From PALSA-505 sp963699015 (GTDB taxonomy: Bacteria > Actinomycetota > Actinomycetes > Streptosporangiales > Streptosporangiaceae), in NCBI GenBank assembly GCA_963699015.1, contig CAVOSX010000002.1:1286628-1350627 (forward strand): 64,000 bases of DNA, in the 5' to 3' direction. Below, piece by piece: positions 15,700-23,110 of this stretch. The notes under the pieces are model-generated. The model worked only from the letters and a program-made list of their open reading frames with translations. It made no database searches and was not told the DNA's origin. The first letter of the stretch is position 1, and each line of letters begins with the position of its first letter. The position numbers and the translations under genes are program-made.

Positions 15700-17301
15700 C
15701 TAACGCTGCTGCGGCGGAGCAGTGCCGGCAGCCGGCTGGTACGCCGCCGTGCCTGCTGGCTGCGCTTCGGGTATGGGCCGGACGCCGGCCAGGTCCTCGC
15801 GCCTGACCCGGATCATGGCGACCGTCACGATCAGCGCGATCAGCATGATCGCGGCTGATACCTCGAATCCTCTGGAGAACCCGACCGCCAGGGCGTGATC
15901 GTATATCGCGGCTTTGGCCTGCGCGGCGTTGCCGTGCGGCGGGTGGCCGGCCTTGGCGGCGGCGCTCGCGGCGGCCTTGGCGGCGGCCGCCGAGGTGCGT
16001 GCGGTGTCGGCGACGACGGTCCAGGCGACGGTGCCGAGCAACGCGAGGCCGATGGAGCCGCCGACCTGCTGGCCGGTGTTGACCAAGCTGGAGGCCAGGC
16101 CGGCGTCGCGGTCCTCGACCTTGGACAGCGCGACCAGCGTGGCGGGCATGAATATAAGGCCCAGGCCGGCAGCAGTGACCAGCATCGGTCCGAGCAGGCC
16201 GCCGGCGTAGGTGGAATGCTCGCTGATCCTCGACAGCCAGAACATGCCACCGCTGGTGATCGCTGATCCGGCCAGCAGGAGCGGCCGGGCGCCGATCCGG
16301 GGCACCAGCACGGTACTGACGCCGGCCATGGCCATGAGCATGCCGACCATCGGCAGGTAGGCGATGCCGGTCTTCAGCGCGCTGTAGCCCCAGACGGTCT
16401 GCACGAAGATGGTCAGGAAGAAGAACAACCCGAACAGCGCGGTGCCGACGCACAGCATGATCAGGAAGGCGCCGGACCGGTTGCGGTCGCGGAAGATCCG
16501 CAACGGCATCAGCGCGTGCTCGCTGCGTGACTCGATGACCACGAACGAGGCAAGCAGCACGACGGCTGCGGCGAGCGATGCCAGCGTCTTGGCGTCGCCC
16601 CAGTGCGAGACGCCGTTGGGGGTCGTGCCCGCGATGGTCAGGCCGTAGACCAGCGCCACCAGCCCGAGCGTGCCGGTGATCGCGCCGGGCAGGTCGAACC
16701 GGCCCGGACGGCGCTGCGACTCGGCGAACGCCCGCGGCGCGGCCAGCGCGACGACGATCCCGATCGGCACGTTGACGAAGAACACCCAGCGCCAGGACAG
16801 GTAGCTGGTCAGCAGGCCGCCGGCCAGCAGGCCGACCGCGGCGCCGCCGATGCTCATCGCCGCGTACACGCCCATCGCCCGGTTGCGCGGCCTGCCCTCC
16901 GGGAATGTGGTGGTGACCAGCGACAGCGCGGTCGGCGCGACTACCGCGGCACCGACGCCCTGCAGGGCCCGGGCGCCCAGCAGCCACGCCTGGCTGGTGG
17001 CGAACCCGCCGAGCAGCGAGGCAGCCGAGAACACGATGAGACCGACGATGAACACCCGTTTGCGGCCTAGGATGTCCCCGGCGCGGCCGCCGAGCAGCAG
17101 CAGCCCTCCGAAGGTGAGCGCGTAGGCGTTCACCACCCATTCCAGGCCGGAGCCGGAGAAGCCGAGCGCGCGCTGGATGTGCGGCAGGGCAACGTTCACG
17201 ATGGTCGCGTCGAGCACCACCATCAGCTGAGCGGTCGCGATGACGGCGAGGGCAAGGCCAAGGCGGCGCGGCCCGGACGCAGGCTCGGTAGCAGACACCA
17301 C
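15700..17301 (-). CDS. MFS multidrug exporter, DHA2 (14-TMS, EmrB/QacA) family
   Basis: This 533-residue integral membrane protein has about 14 hydrophobic segments. The first helix contains the family motif VVLDATIVNVALPHI, followed by GGRAGDILGRKRVF, the loop 2-3 motif of the major facilitator superfamily. Such proteins expel drugs or metabolites with protons. The C-terminal half includes a periplasmic loop before the last helix that is rich in Ala and Lys. Start codons GTG 17301 and 17298 are both possible; AGGAG is better spaced to 17298. No regulator gene is adjacent on the same strand. Confidence 0.9.
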   Translation of the reverse strand: MVSATEPASGPRRLGLALAVIATAQLMVVLDATIVNVALPHIQRALGFSGSGLEWVVNAYALTFGGLLLLGGRAGDILGRKRVFIVGLIVFSAASLLGGFATSQAWLLGARALQGVGAAVVAPTALSLVTTTFPEGRPRNRAMGVYAAMSIGGAAVGLLAGGLLTSYLSWRWVFFVNVPIGIVVALAAPRAFAESQRRPGRFDLPGAITGTLGLVALVYGLTIAGTTPNGVSHWGDAKTLASLAAAVVLLASFVVIESRSEHALMPLRIFRDRNRSGAFLIMLCVGTALFGLFFFLTIFVQTVWGYSALKTGIAYLPMVGMLMAMAGVSTVLVPRIGARPLLLAGSAITSGGMFWLSRISEHSTYAGGLLGPMLVTAAGLGLIFMPATLVALSKVEDRDAGLASSLVNTGQQVGGSIGLALLGTVAWTVVADTARTSAAAAKAAASAAAKAGHPPHGNAAQAKAAIYDHALAVGFSRGFEVSAAIMLIALIVTVAMIRVRREDLAGVRPIPEAQPAGTAAYQPAAGTAPPQQR

Positions 17302-17800
17302 CGTCTCCTAACTCTGAAGAGCGTGACAGGCGCGGCCGCGCGTCACGGCGACATCCGGGGATCTTTGATGAGCAGGCTGCCATGGCTTGCCATGCGCGCA
17401 GGTGGCGGGTACCTCGCCGGGGACCGCGGCGCCGGGCGGGCGGGGGCAGGCCAACGGTACCCGAGTGCCGCCGGCCAGACGACGGCTGGCCGTTGGCGCG
17501 GTGAACGAGCGAGCGGCTGTGCCAACGTGATCTCCCGGTGAGCAGACGTCTGCGTCAGTACGCAGCGCCACCGGGGTCCGGAGCAACGCCTGTGCAACAA
17601 GCCGGGATGGCCAGCTAGCGCCATTACAGGCTTACAGACTGAGGCAAGCCTACGTCGGCCGGGACTTCGGGTCCACCAGGCGTCTCGCCGGGCCGAGCCG
17701 GGGCGGCGGCTACTACTACACCGACGTCTCCGTCTATCCGCGGGCATTCCGGGTGAATGAGACGACCGGCCGGTCAGGCCAGGACCGGGGCGCCCGGTAG
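17302..17800. other. 0.5-kb region without a supported gene
   Basis: The right end (about 17630-17800, plus strand) reads YVGRDFGSTRRLAGPSRG and then YYYTDVSVYPRAFRVNE in one frame with GC-rich third positions and no start codon. This may be a remnant of a lost gene. The left part should hold the MFS gene promoter. Nothing else was recognised. Confidence 0.4.
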
Positions 17801-18097
17801 TTAGCGTTCGCCGACGGGCAGGAGGTCGAGGATCCGGGCCTGCGGCGTGCCGGCCAGGCCGGGCGAGGACGCGGGTGATGACCAGACGTGCTGCATCAGG
17901 AAATCGGCGAATGCCTGCGCCGGCCCGGCCGAGTCGAACTCCAAGTCAAGCATCAGATACTGCGGGTCATCCAGCGGCAAGCGGATGGCGACGCTGCGAA
18001 CTCCCGCCTGCGCGCGTGCTTCCGCGAATCCGTCGAATGCCTTCCTCCAGAGCTGATAATCGGTGATCGCATGCTGGATCCGGAGCGTCGTCGTCAT
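17801..18097 (-). CDS. Small ABM-like (dimeric alpha-beta barrel) protein
   Basis: This 98-residue protein starts at ATG 18097 behind GGAGAAA. The N-terminus TTTLRIQHAITDYQLWRKAF, the middle VRSVAIRLPLDDPQYLMLDLEF and the helix QAFADFLMQHVW have the strand-helix-strand pattern of the dimeric alpha-beta barrel (ABM/cyclase) superfamily. Members include small monooxygenases and structural homologues without known activity. No catalytic residues can be assigned. A second, separate ABM-type gene lies 0.5 kb away on the same strand. Confidence 0.65.
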   Translation of the reverse strand: MTTTLRIQHAITDYQLWRKAFDGFAEARAQAGVRSVAIRLPLDDPQYLMLDLEFDSAGPAQAFADFLMQHVWSSPASSPGLAGTPQARILDLLPVGER

Positions 18098-18249
18098 CGG
18101 GTTTCTCCGTTGCGTTGCGGTAGTTGCTGCTGAAATGCACGGTAGGCCGCCCCGCTGGTCGTGCGGTATCCCGACTATCTGGGGGGTGACTGCCTGGCGG
18201 GCGGCCCGCGTACGGCAAGCGCCATGGTTGCGGGGCATACGCTCATCTG

Positions 18250-18648
18250 GTGGCCGGCAGCTGGGCGCGGGCCCGCGCCCGTGAGCGCATCGGGGCCGTG
18301 GTCTCGGAACCCCTCGACGCCAGCAGGCTGCGCCAGCAAGTACCGGCGGTACTCCGCGAGGTTATCGAGTTCGACGCATACGTCTGGCTGCTCACTGACC
18401 CTGTCACGACGGTCGGCGCCGCACCGGTCGCCGATGTGCCCTGCCTGCCCGAGCTCCCGGCCCTGATCAAGGCGAAGTACGCGACCCCGGTCAATCGCTG
18501 GACGGCCCTGCAGCTGCAGAAGTCACCCGCCGGAACCCTGAGCGATGCCGTCGACGGAGAACCGGATCGCAGCCTGATGTGGCGCGACGTGCTCTGCAGA
18601 TACGGGGGCCGGCCCCTGGTCAGCTGGCGAGGTTGTGAACCGGCCTGA
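18250..18648 (+). pseudogene. Truncated N-terminus of a GAF/LuxR-type regulator
   Basis: The frame encodes about 130 residues that resemble the sensor part of actinobacterial LuxR-type regulators: RERIGAVVSEPLDASRLRQQ, FDAYVWLLTDPVTTVGAAP and PCLPELPALIKAKYATPVNRW are characteristic, ending near LMWRDVLCRYG. The homology stops there. The rest (GRPLVSWRGCEPA) is unrelated and the C-terminal helix-turn-helix domain is missing. The 3' end runs into the oppositely oriented monooxygenase gene. It is therefore likely a deletion remnant rather than a functional regulator. Confidence 0.6.
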
Positions 18649-18892
18649 TGTCCGGCGTTCCGGGGTCTATCCCCGCCTTGCGCAGGATCGGCATGAGCAC
18701 CGGTCCGTATTCGTCGAAGGCCTGCTGCGACTCCCACACCTCGTAGACCACCAGCGCGTTGTCGGGCCCGGAGCAGGAGTGATGAACCCGGCCTGCCGGG
18801 TTCGCGGCTCCTGCGGCCTCGAGTTCCCTGATGGCTTCGTCGTACTGCAGTGCGGTGAGTGACCGGGGATGGAAGTAGGTTGCGATTGCCAT
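18620..18892 (-). CDS. ABM-domain protein (antibiotic biosynthesis monooxygenase-like)
   Basis: This 90-residue protein has ATG 18892 after AGGAGGA. It shows the short ABM pattern: AIATYFHPRSL at the first strand, HHSCSGPDNALVVYEVWESQ in the middle and the helix AFDEYGPVLMPILRKAG. Such dimeric barrels are found in small monooxygenases and in quinone or heme-oxygenase-like enzymes, but many have no known reaction. The gene lies downstream of the DinB-like gene on the same strand and may belong to the same transcript. It overlaps the tail of a truncated LuxR-type remnant on the other strand. Confidence 0.75.
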   Translation of the reverse strand: MAIATYFHPRSLTALQYDEAIRELEAAGAANPAGRVHHSCSGPDNALVVYEVWESQQAFDEYGPVLMPILRKAGIDPGTPDIRPVHNLAS

Positions 18893-18944
18893 GGCTCCTC
18901 CTGCTGGTTGGCGGTGCTGGCTTGGCCTAGCTGGCTGGCCAGTC

Positions 18945-19700
18945 TCAGAACGGGACCTGCGTGGCCATCAGCCCGGTACCGGGCTGCCGGGCGGCGGCGA
19001 TCCAGCAGAAGTCGAGCGCATCGAGCTGGAGGTGCTCCCCAGCCTCGCCTGAGCGCCACTGGCCGCCGGCCGTGCCGGTGAGGATCAGGGTGAACGGCTG
19101 ACCGTGGCGGCGCGCCCACTCGCCGACGACGTCGGCGACGAGGCGGCCGTCGTGCCCTGCGGTGAGTTCCATGGCGCGCCCGGTCGCCCGGCTGATGTCG
19201 AGTCTGTGCATCCAGGTGTCGCGGGTGAAGATGGTGTCCACCAGGTAGCCGTAGCGCCATCGCTCGGCATCGAACGGCGGGTCGTTCTTGAGCCGGACGG
19301 CCCACCGGACAGGCGCCGGTGCCCGGCGCCTGGCACGCACGGCCTTGGGGGCCACCGCCGCCAGCCGGCTGACGATCGCGCCGGGCGTCATAGCCGTTCG
19401 CTCGCGCACCTGCGTGGCCGACATCTCGTCGATCATCTTCCCGCCGGACCGTTTGCCGGCCGCGCGGAAGTCGTGGGCGAACTGGCGGAACGAGGCCTGC
19501 GCCTCGGCCATGCCGAGCACGTGCGCGGCCATCGCCCGCACGTCCCATAGCTCGCACGCCGTCGGCTGTGCCCAGTCGCGCGGGGTCAGCGCCTTCAGCT
19601 GCGCCACCATCCGGTCGAACTCCGTCGCCGCGAGGATCATCGCCTCCTGGTGCCCCAAAGGCACCGTGACGCCTTCGCCGACGGCCGTTGTCCCCGCCAC
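18945..19700 (-). CDS. DinB/mycothiol-dependent maleylpyruvate isomerase-like protein
   Basis: The roughly 251-residue protein has the four-helix N-terminal domain of the DinB/MDMPI superfamily: EFDRMVAQLKALTPRDWAQP, CELWDVRAMAAHVLGMAEA and the later TIFTRDTWMHRLDISRATG, where the histidines are candidate metal ligands. A C-terminal sterol-carrier-like part follows (AGGQWRSGEAGEHLQLDALD). Members use mycothiol in actinomycetes for isomerisation or thiol-transfer. GTG 19700 is the preferred start; GTG 19664 is possible. The gene is divergent from a TetR-family gene with a palindrome in between, so it is probably the regulated target. Confidence 0.8.
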   Translation of the reverse strand: MAGTTAVGEGVTVPLGHQEAMILAATEFDRMVAQLKALTPRDWAQPTACELWDVRAMAAHVLGMAEAQASFRQFAHDFRAAGKRSGGKMIDEMSATQVRERTAMTPGAIVSRLAAVAPKAVRARRRAPAPVRWAVRLKNDPPFDAERWRYGYLVDTIFTRDTWMHRLDISRATGRAMELTAGHDGRLVADVVGEWARRHGQPFTLILTGTAGGQWRSGEAGEHLQLDALDFCWIAAARQPGTGLMATQVPF

Positions 19701-19719
19701 GGCGTCCCCCCATCTACCT

Positions 19720-19733
19720 TTCGGAATTCCGAA
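19720..19733. promoter_or_regulatory. TTCGGAATTCCGAA palindrome between divergent TetR and DinB-like genes
   Basis: This perfect 14-bp palindrome sits in the 75-base gap between the divergent starts at 19700 (minus) and 19776 (plus). It is a good candidate operator for the TetR-family protein, controlling both promoters. Confidence 0.6.
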
Positions 19734-19775
19734 CACTGTCAGGATAGTCGCAGCATTATCGGTTAGAGTCAACCC

Positions 19776-20444
19776 ATGTCCTCGACGACGCCCGCCGGCC
19801 CCCGCCGCCGCGACCGCCGCCGCGACCGGCACGAGGCGACCAAGCAGGAGATCCTCGGCACTGCCTGGTCCATGGTGCGCGCTGACGGCCTGGGCGCCCT
19901 GTCCTTGCGAGCGCTCGCGCACGCCGTCAACATGGAGCCGCAGTCGCTCTACACCTACTTCGCCTCCAAGAACGCTCTCTACGACCGCATGTTCGCCGAC
20001 GGCAACCTGGCGCTGGCAAGGCGGTTCGCTGACGCTGAGATCCCCGACGATGCCCGCAGCGCTCTGCGGGCCGTCGCCGGCATTTTCCTGGAGTTCGCCG
20101 CCCAGGACCAGGCTCGTTACCAGCTGCTGTTCCTGCGCACCATTCCCGGATTCCAGCCATCCCCCGACTCGTACGCGATAGCCGTCGAGGTTCTCGCGGG
20201 CGTCCGCACGACCCTCGCCCGCGCCGGTGTCCGCAATGAAGCCGACTTCGACCTCTGGACCGCGGTAGTCCTCGGCCTGGCCGGCCAGCAACTCGCCAAC
20301 GACCCCGATGGCGACCGGTACACGCGCCTCATCGACGACGCCGTCACCATGTTCGCCGACCACATCCTCGGCCCGAGCCGACCCCGCCGCGCTTCCGCTC
20401 CGGCCCGGCCCGGAAACCACGACGACCGTAACGGCCGGACCTGA
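19776..20444 (+). CDS. TetR/AcrR-family transcriptional regulator
   Basis: This 222-residue repressor has an Arg-rich N-terminal arm (PRRRDRRRDRHEATKQEI) and a TetR helix-turn-helix at about residues 22-68 with the recognition region LSLRALAHAVNMEPQSLYTY followed by FASKNALYDRMF. The C-terminal helical domain resembles TetR_C families with WHG-type ligand pockets. ATG 19776 is the only good start. It is divergent from the DinB-like gene and lies upstream of the desaturase, so either could be its target. A perfect palindrome lies at 19720-19733, and a second set of repeats lies between this gene and the desaturase. Confidence 0.9.
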   Translation: MSSTTPAGPRRRDRRRDRHEATKQEILGTAWSMVRADGLGALSLRALAHAVNMEPQSLYTYFASKNALYDRMFADGNLALARRFADAEIPDDARSALRAVAGIFLEFAAQDQARYQLLFLRTIPGFQPSPDSYAIAVEVLAGVRTTLARAGVRNEADFDLWTAVVLGLAGQQLANDPDGDRYTRLIDDAVTMFADHILGPSRPRRASAPARPGNHDDRNGRT

Positions 20445-20475
20445 AGTCGCCATCCCGAGCGAGCGCCTGCGCAAC

Positions 20476-20545
20476 CTACGGCGAGGTAAGCTACGGCGAG
20501 GTAAGCTACGGCAGGGTAAGCTACGGATACGTAAGCGTATCTTGC
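20476..20545 (+). repeat. Four 15-bp tandem repeats plus inverted repeat upstream of desaturase
   Basis: The unit CTACGGCGAGGTAAG occurs at 20476-20490 and 20491-20505, with CTACGGCAGGGTAAG at 20506-20520 and CTACGGATACGTAAG at 20521-20535. The last unit flows into the short inverted repeat GATACG/CGTATC (about 20525-20541). The array is in the leader of the desaturase gene, 80-140 bases before its start, and may bind a regulator or set promoter spacing. Confidence 0.75.
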
Positions 20546-20617
20546 GTGGGCTCTAGACCACGGCGTGTGCGGGGCACTCGTCCATCTGCATCCCGGCGAC
20601 CGGCAAGCGAGGATCCC

Positions 20618-21637
20618 ATGACAGCAACTGCTGACGCTACGGCGGCGCACACCACCGTGCTCACCTCTCTTGACGTGCCCCGGCCGGAGATCGAGCCGGA
20701 GCCGCGCCCTTCCTTTGAGCGCGTCCTGGTGGGCGTGTTCGTGGCCGTTCCCCTGCTCGCCCTGATCGCCGCGGTGCCGCTGGCGTGGGGCTGGGGCCTC
20801 GGCTGGCATGACGTCATCATCGCGATTGCCTTCTACTGCATCTGCGGGCTCGGGGTCAGCGTGGGCCTGCACCGCTACTTCACTCACGGGTCATTCAAGG
20901 CGGTACGCGGGTACAAGATCGCGCTGGCGCTCGCCGGGAGCCTGGCCATCGAGGGGCCGGTTATCACCTGGGTCGCCGATCACCGCAGGCACCACAAGTA
21001 CAGCGACAAGGAAGGCGACCCGCACTCGCCATGGCGCTTCGGCAGCGACTGGAAGGCGCTCAGCAAGGGCCTCGCCTTCGCGCATGTCGGCTGGCTGTTC
21101 GACGGTGACGTCACCTCAGAGGAGAAGTTCTGCCCGGACTGGCTCGCGGACTCTGACGTCGCGAGGATCTCCCGGTGGTTCCCCGGGCTGGTCGCCGTCT
21201 CCCTGCTCGCGCCCGCACTCATCGGCGGGCTGTGGTCCATGTCGTGGCAGGGCGCGGTGACCGCGTTCTTCTGGGCGACCCTGGTGCGGATCGCGTTCCT
21301 GCATCACATCACCTGGTCCATCAACTCGATCTGCCACACGTTCGGCAAGGAGGAATTCAAGGCGCGCGACAAGTCCAGGAACGTCTCCTGGCTCGCGATC
21401 TTGTCCTTCGGCGAGTCCTGGCACAACCTGCACCACGCCGACCCGACCTGCGCGCGTCATGGCGTGCTCAAGGGCCAGATCGACATCGCCGCGCGAATGA
21501 TCTGGCTGGCCGAGAAGCTCGGCTGGGCCTATGACGTCCGGTGGCCGGACGAAGCCAGGCTGACCGGCAAGCGGACGGGCGGAACCCGTAAGCTCGGATC
21601 CATGACCAAGCGGGCGGTTGCCAAGCCGATTCGCTGA
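20618..21637 (+). CDS. Membrane fatty acyl-CoA desaturase
   Basis: This 339-residue integral membrane di-iron enzyme introduces a cis double bond into acyl chains. The three histidine boxes are present: HRYFTH (85-90), HRRHHKYSD (122-130) and WHNLHHADP (268-276), with an additional FLHHITWSINS. Hydrophobic segments occur near residues 36-58, 66-83, 100-120, 188-205 and 215-232. The length and box spacing fit acyl-CoA delta-9 type (DesA3/OLE1-like) enzymes. ATG 20618 follows GAGG at short distance; a longer in-frame start would run through the 15-bp repeat leader. The upstream TetR gene and the repeats suggest lipid-responsive control. Confidence 0.93.
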   Translation: MTATADATAAHTTVLTSLDVPRPEIEPEPRPSFERVLVGVFVAVPLLALIAAVPLAWGWGLGWHDVIIAIAFYCICGLGVSVGLHRYFTHGSFKAVRGYKIALALAGSLAIEGPVITWVADHRRHHKYSDKEGDPHSPWRFGSDWKALSKGLAFAHVGWLFDGDVTSEEKFCPDWLADSDVARISRWFPGLVAVSLLAPALIGGLWSMSWQGAVTAFFWATLVRIAFLHHITWSINSICHTFGKEEFKARDKSRNVSWLAILSFGESWHNLHHADPTCARHGVLKGQIDIAARMIWLAEKLGWAYDVRWPDEARLTGKRTGGTRKLGSMTKRAVAKPIR

Positions 21638-21772
21638 CTGGCGGAACCGGCCAGGGCCGCACCAGCTCGCTGTCGTGCGCTCCGCCCTGCCACCGGAATG
21701 GTTCGGCGGCTGGCTTTGTGGATGTGCGCTTCTTGTCGTGATTTCCTGCATCGGTTGAGCGGTCGCCCTAGC

Positions 21773-22948
21773 ATGAGCGCGGTGCAGCAGATACGTCGTT
21801 TCGGGATCGTTGTGACGGCTCTGGCGGGTATCGGCGGGCTAGCCGCCGCGGGGGCCTCTGGCGCTCAGGGTGCCCAGGTCGCCGCGGGGCGTTTGCGGGC
21901 TGCGGCGGGCACCTCGCCGGCGACGGGCCATCCGGGTGTGCTGCCCGGGATCGGCAATCCCCACGGTCATTTCCCGGTGCCCCCTGCGGGCAGGGCGGTG
22001 AAGACCGGTCATCCGGACCGCGTGATCGGCGATGGCAGGCCGGCCGGCTGCACGTCCGCGGCCGTGGTCCGTGCTGTCGCCGCGGGCGGGATCATCAGGT
22101 TTGACTGCGGCAAGAAGCCGGTCACGATCGTGATGACCTCCACCGCCACAGTGCCCAAGACCAGGCATCTTGTCGTGCTGGATGGCGGCGGCCTGGTCAC
22201 GCTCAGCGGTGGCGGCAAACGCCGGATCCTGTTCTCTGACACCTGCCGCGGCCGATTGTCGACAGATGATTGCGTCAACCAGCCGTACCCGCAGATCGTG
22301 GTGCAGAACATCACCTTCACCGGCGGCTTCAACGGCACGCACCAGGCCACCTGCACGGCCAACATCCCGCGGTGCTGGTACGGCGGCGTCGACGGCGGAG
22401 GTGCCATCTACGCGGAGGGCGGCCAGTTCAAGGCGGTCAACTCCCGGTTCACCGGCAACCGGTGCTACCGCTACGGCCCAGATCTGGGCGGCGGTGCCAT
22501 CCGCGCGCTCGCGCAGTACCGGAACCGGCCGGTGTACATCACCCGCGATACGTTCACCGCCAACCGCTGCTCCAACGGCGCAGCGCTGAGCAGCATCAGC
22601 GTCCAATGGAAGGTTCTCAACAGCGTCCTGAGCGGCAACAAGGCAGTCGGCTGGGGCGCCAACCCGGCCTCCCCCGGGACGCCGGGCGGCGGCAGCGGCG
22701 GCGCGATCTACAACGACGGCACCGACTACAAGACGCTCATCGCCGGCACGATCATGCGCAACAACAGGGCGCGGGAGGGCGGCGGCGCCGTCTTCTACGT
22801 GGTCGACTCCGGGCGGGGCAAGCTGACCCTGAACGAGTCACACCTGCATCACAATCCCAGCGGCCAGTTCCAGACCTTCCCCGGCATCTACGACAACATC
22901 GACGGCCGCGACACACGGCCGGTAATGATCCACTCCACCGACAACTGA
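21773..22948 (+). CDS. Secreted right-handed beta-helix protein
   Basis: The 391-residue precursor starts at ATG 21773 with a signal peptide (RRFGIVVTALAGIGGLAAAG). The mature protein contains repeated short strands with Gly/Asn turns, such as GGGAIYAEGGQFKAVNSRF, GGAIRALAQYRNRPVYI and GSGGAIYNDGTDYKTLIAGT, which is the pattern of a pectate-lyase-like right-handed parallel beta-helix. Four cysteines in DTCRGRLSTDDC and ATCTANIPRC probably form disulfides. Such proteins are often polysaccharide lyases or surface adhesins, but no catalytic site is recognised. It ends towards a strong hairpin shared with the sedolisin gene. Confidence 0.8.
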   Translation: MSAVQQIRRFGIVVTALAGIGGLAAAGASGAQGAQVAAGRLRAAAGTSPATGHPGVLPGIGNPHGHFPVPPAGRAVKTGHPDRVIGDGRPAGCTSAAVVRAVAAGGIIRFDCGKKPVTIVMTSTATVPKTRHLVVLDGGGLVTLSGGGKRRILFSDTCRGRLSTDDCVNQPYPQIVVQNITFTGGFNGTHQATCTANIPRCWYGGVDGGGAIYAEGGQFKAVNSRFTGNRCYRYGPDLGGGAIRALAQYRNRPVYITRDTFTANRCSNGAALSSISVQWKVLNSVLSGNKAVGWGANPASPGTPGGGSGGAIYNDGTDYKTLIAGTIMRNNRAREGGGAVFYVVDSGRGKLTLNESHLHHNPSGQFQTFPGIYDNIDGRDTRPVMIHSTDN

Positions 22949-23065
22949 ATGAACGACTTCGCCGGATCGCCGACCGCGAACGCCAGGTTCCGCGGTGTCC
23001 GGCGACGCAGCGGCCTGATCAGCTAACGCCGGGTACGGGTTGCGCGCCGCAGCCGTTGACCACCG

Positions 23066-23099
23066 TGCCCGGCCGCGGCTGGGTGGCCGCGGCCGGGCA
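23066..23099. terminator. Strong bidirectional hairpin terminator
   Basis: The arms TGCCCGGCCGCGGC (23066-23079) and GCCGCGGCCGGGCA (23086-23099) are perfectly complementary over 14 bp around a six-base loop. It lies between the convergent beta-helix and sedolisin genes, 12 bases beyond the end of the latter. Confidence 0.8.
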
Positions 23100-23110
23100 G
23101 GGCACCGGGA

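Noticed and set aside
17630..17800. Protein-like plus-strand reading (YVGRDFGSTRRLAG...)
   Set aside because: There is no start codon or recognisable family; it may be a gene remnant but cannot be called.
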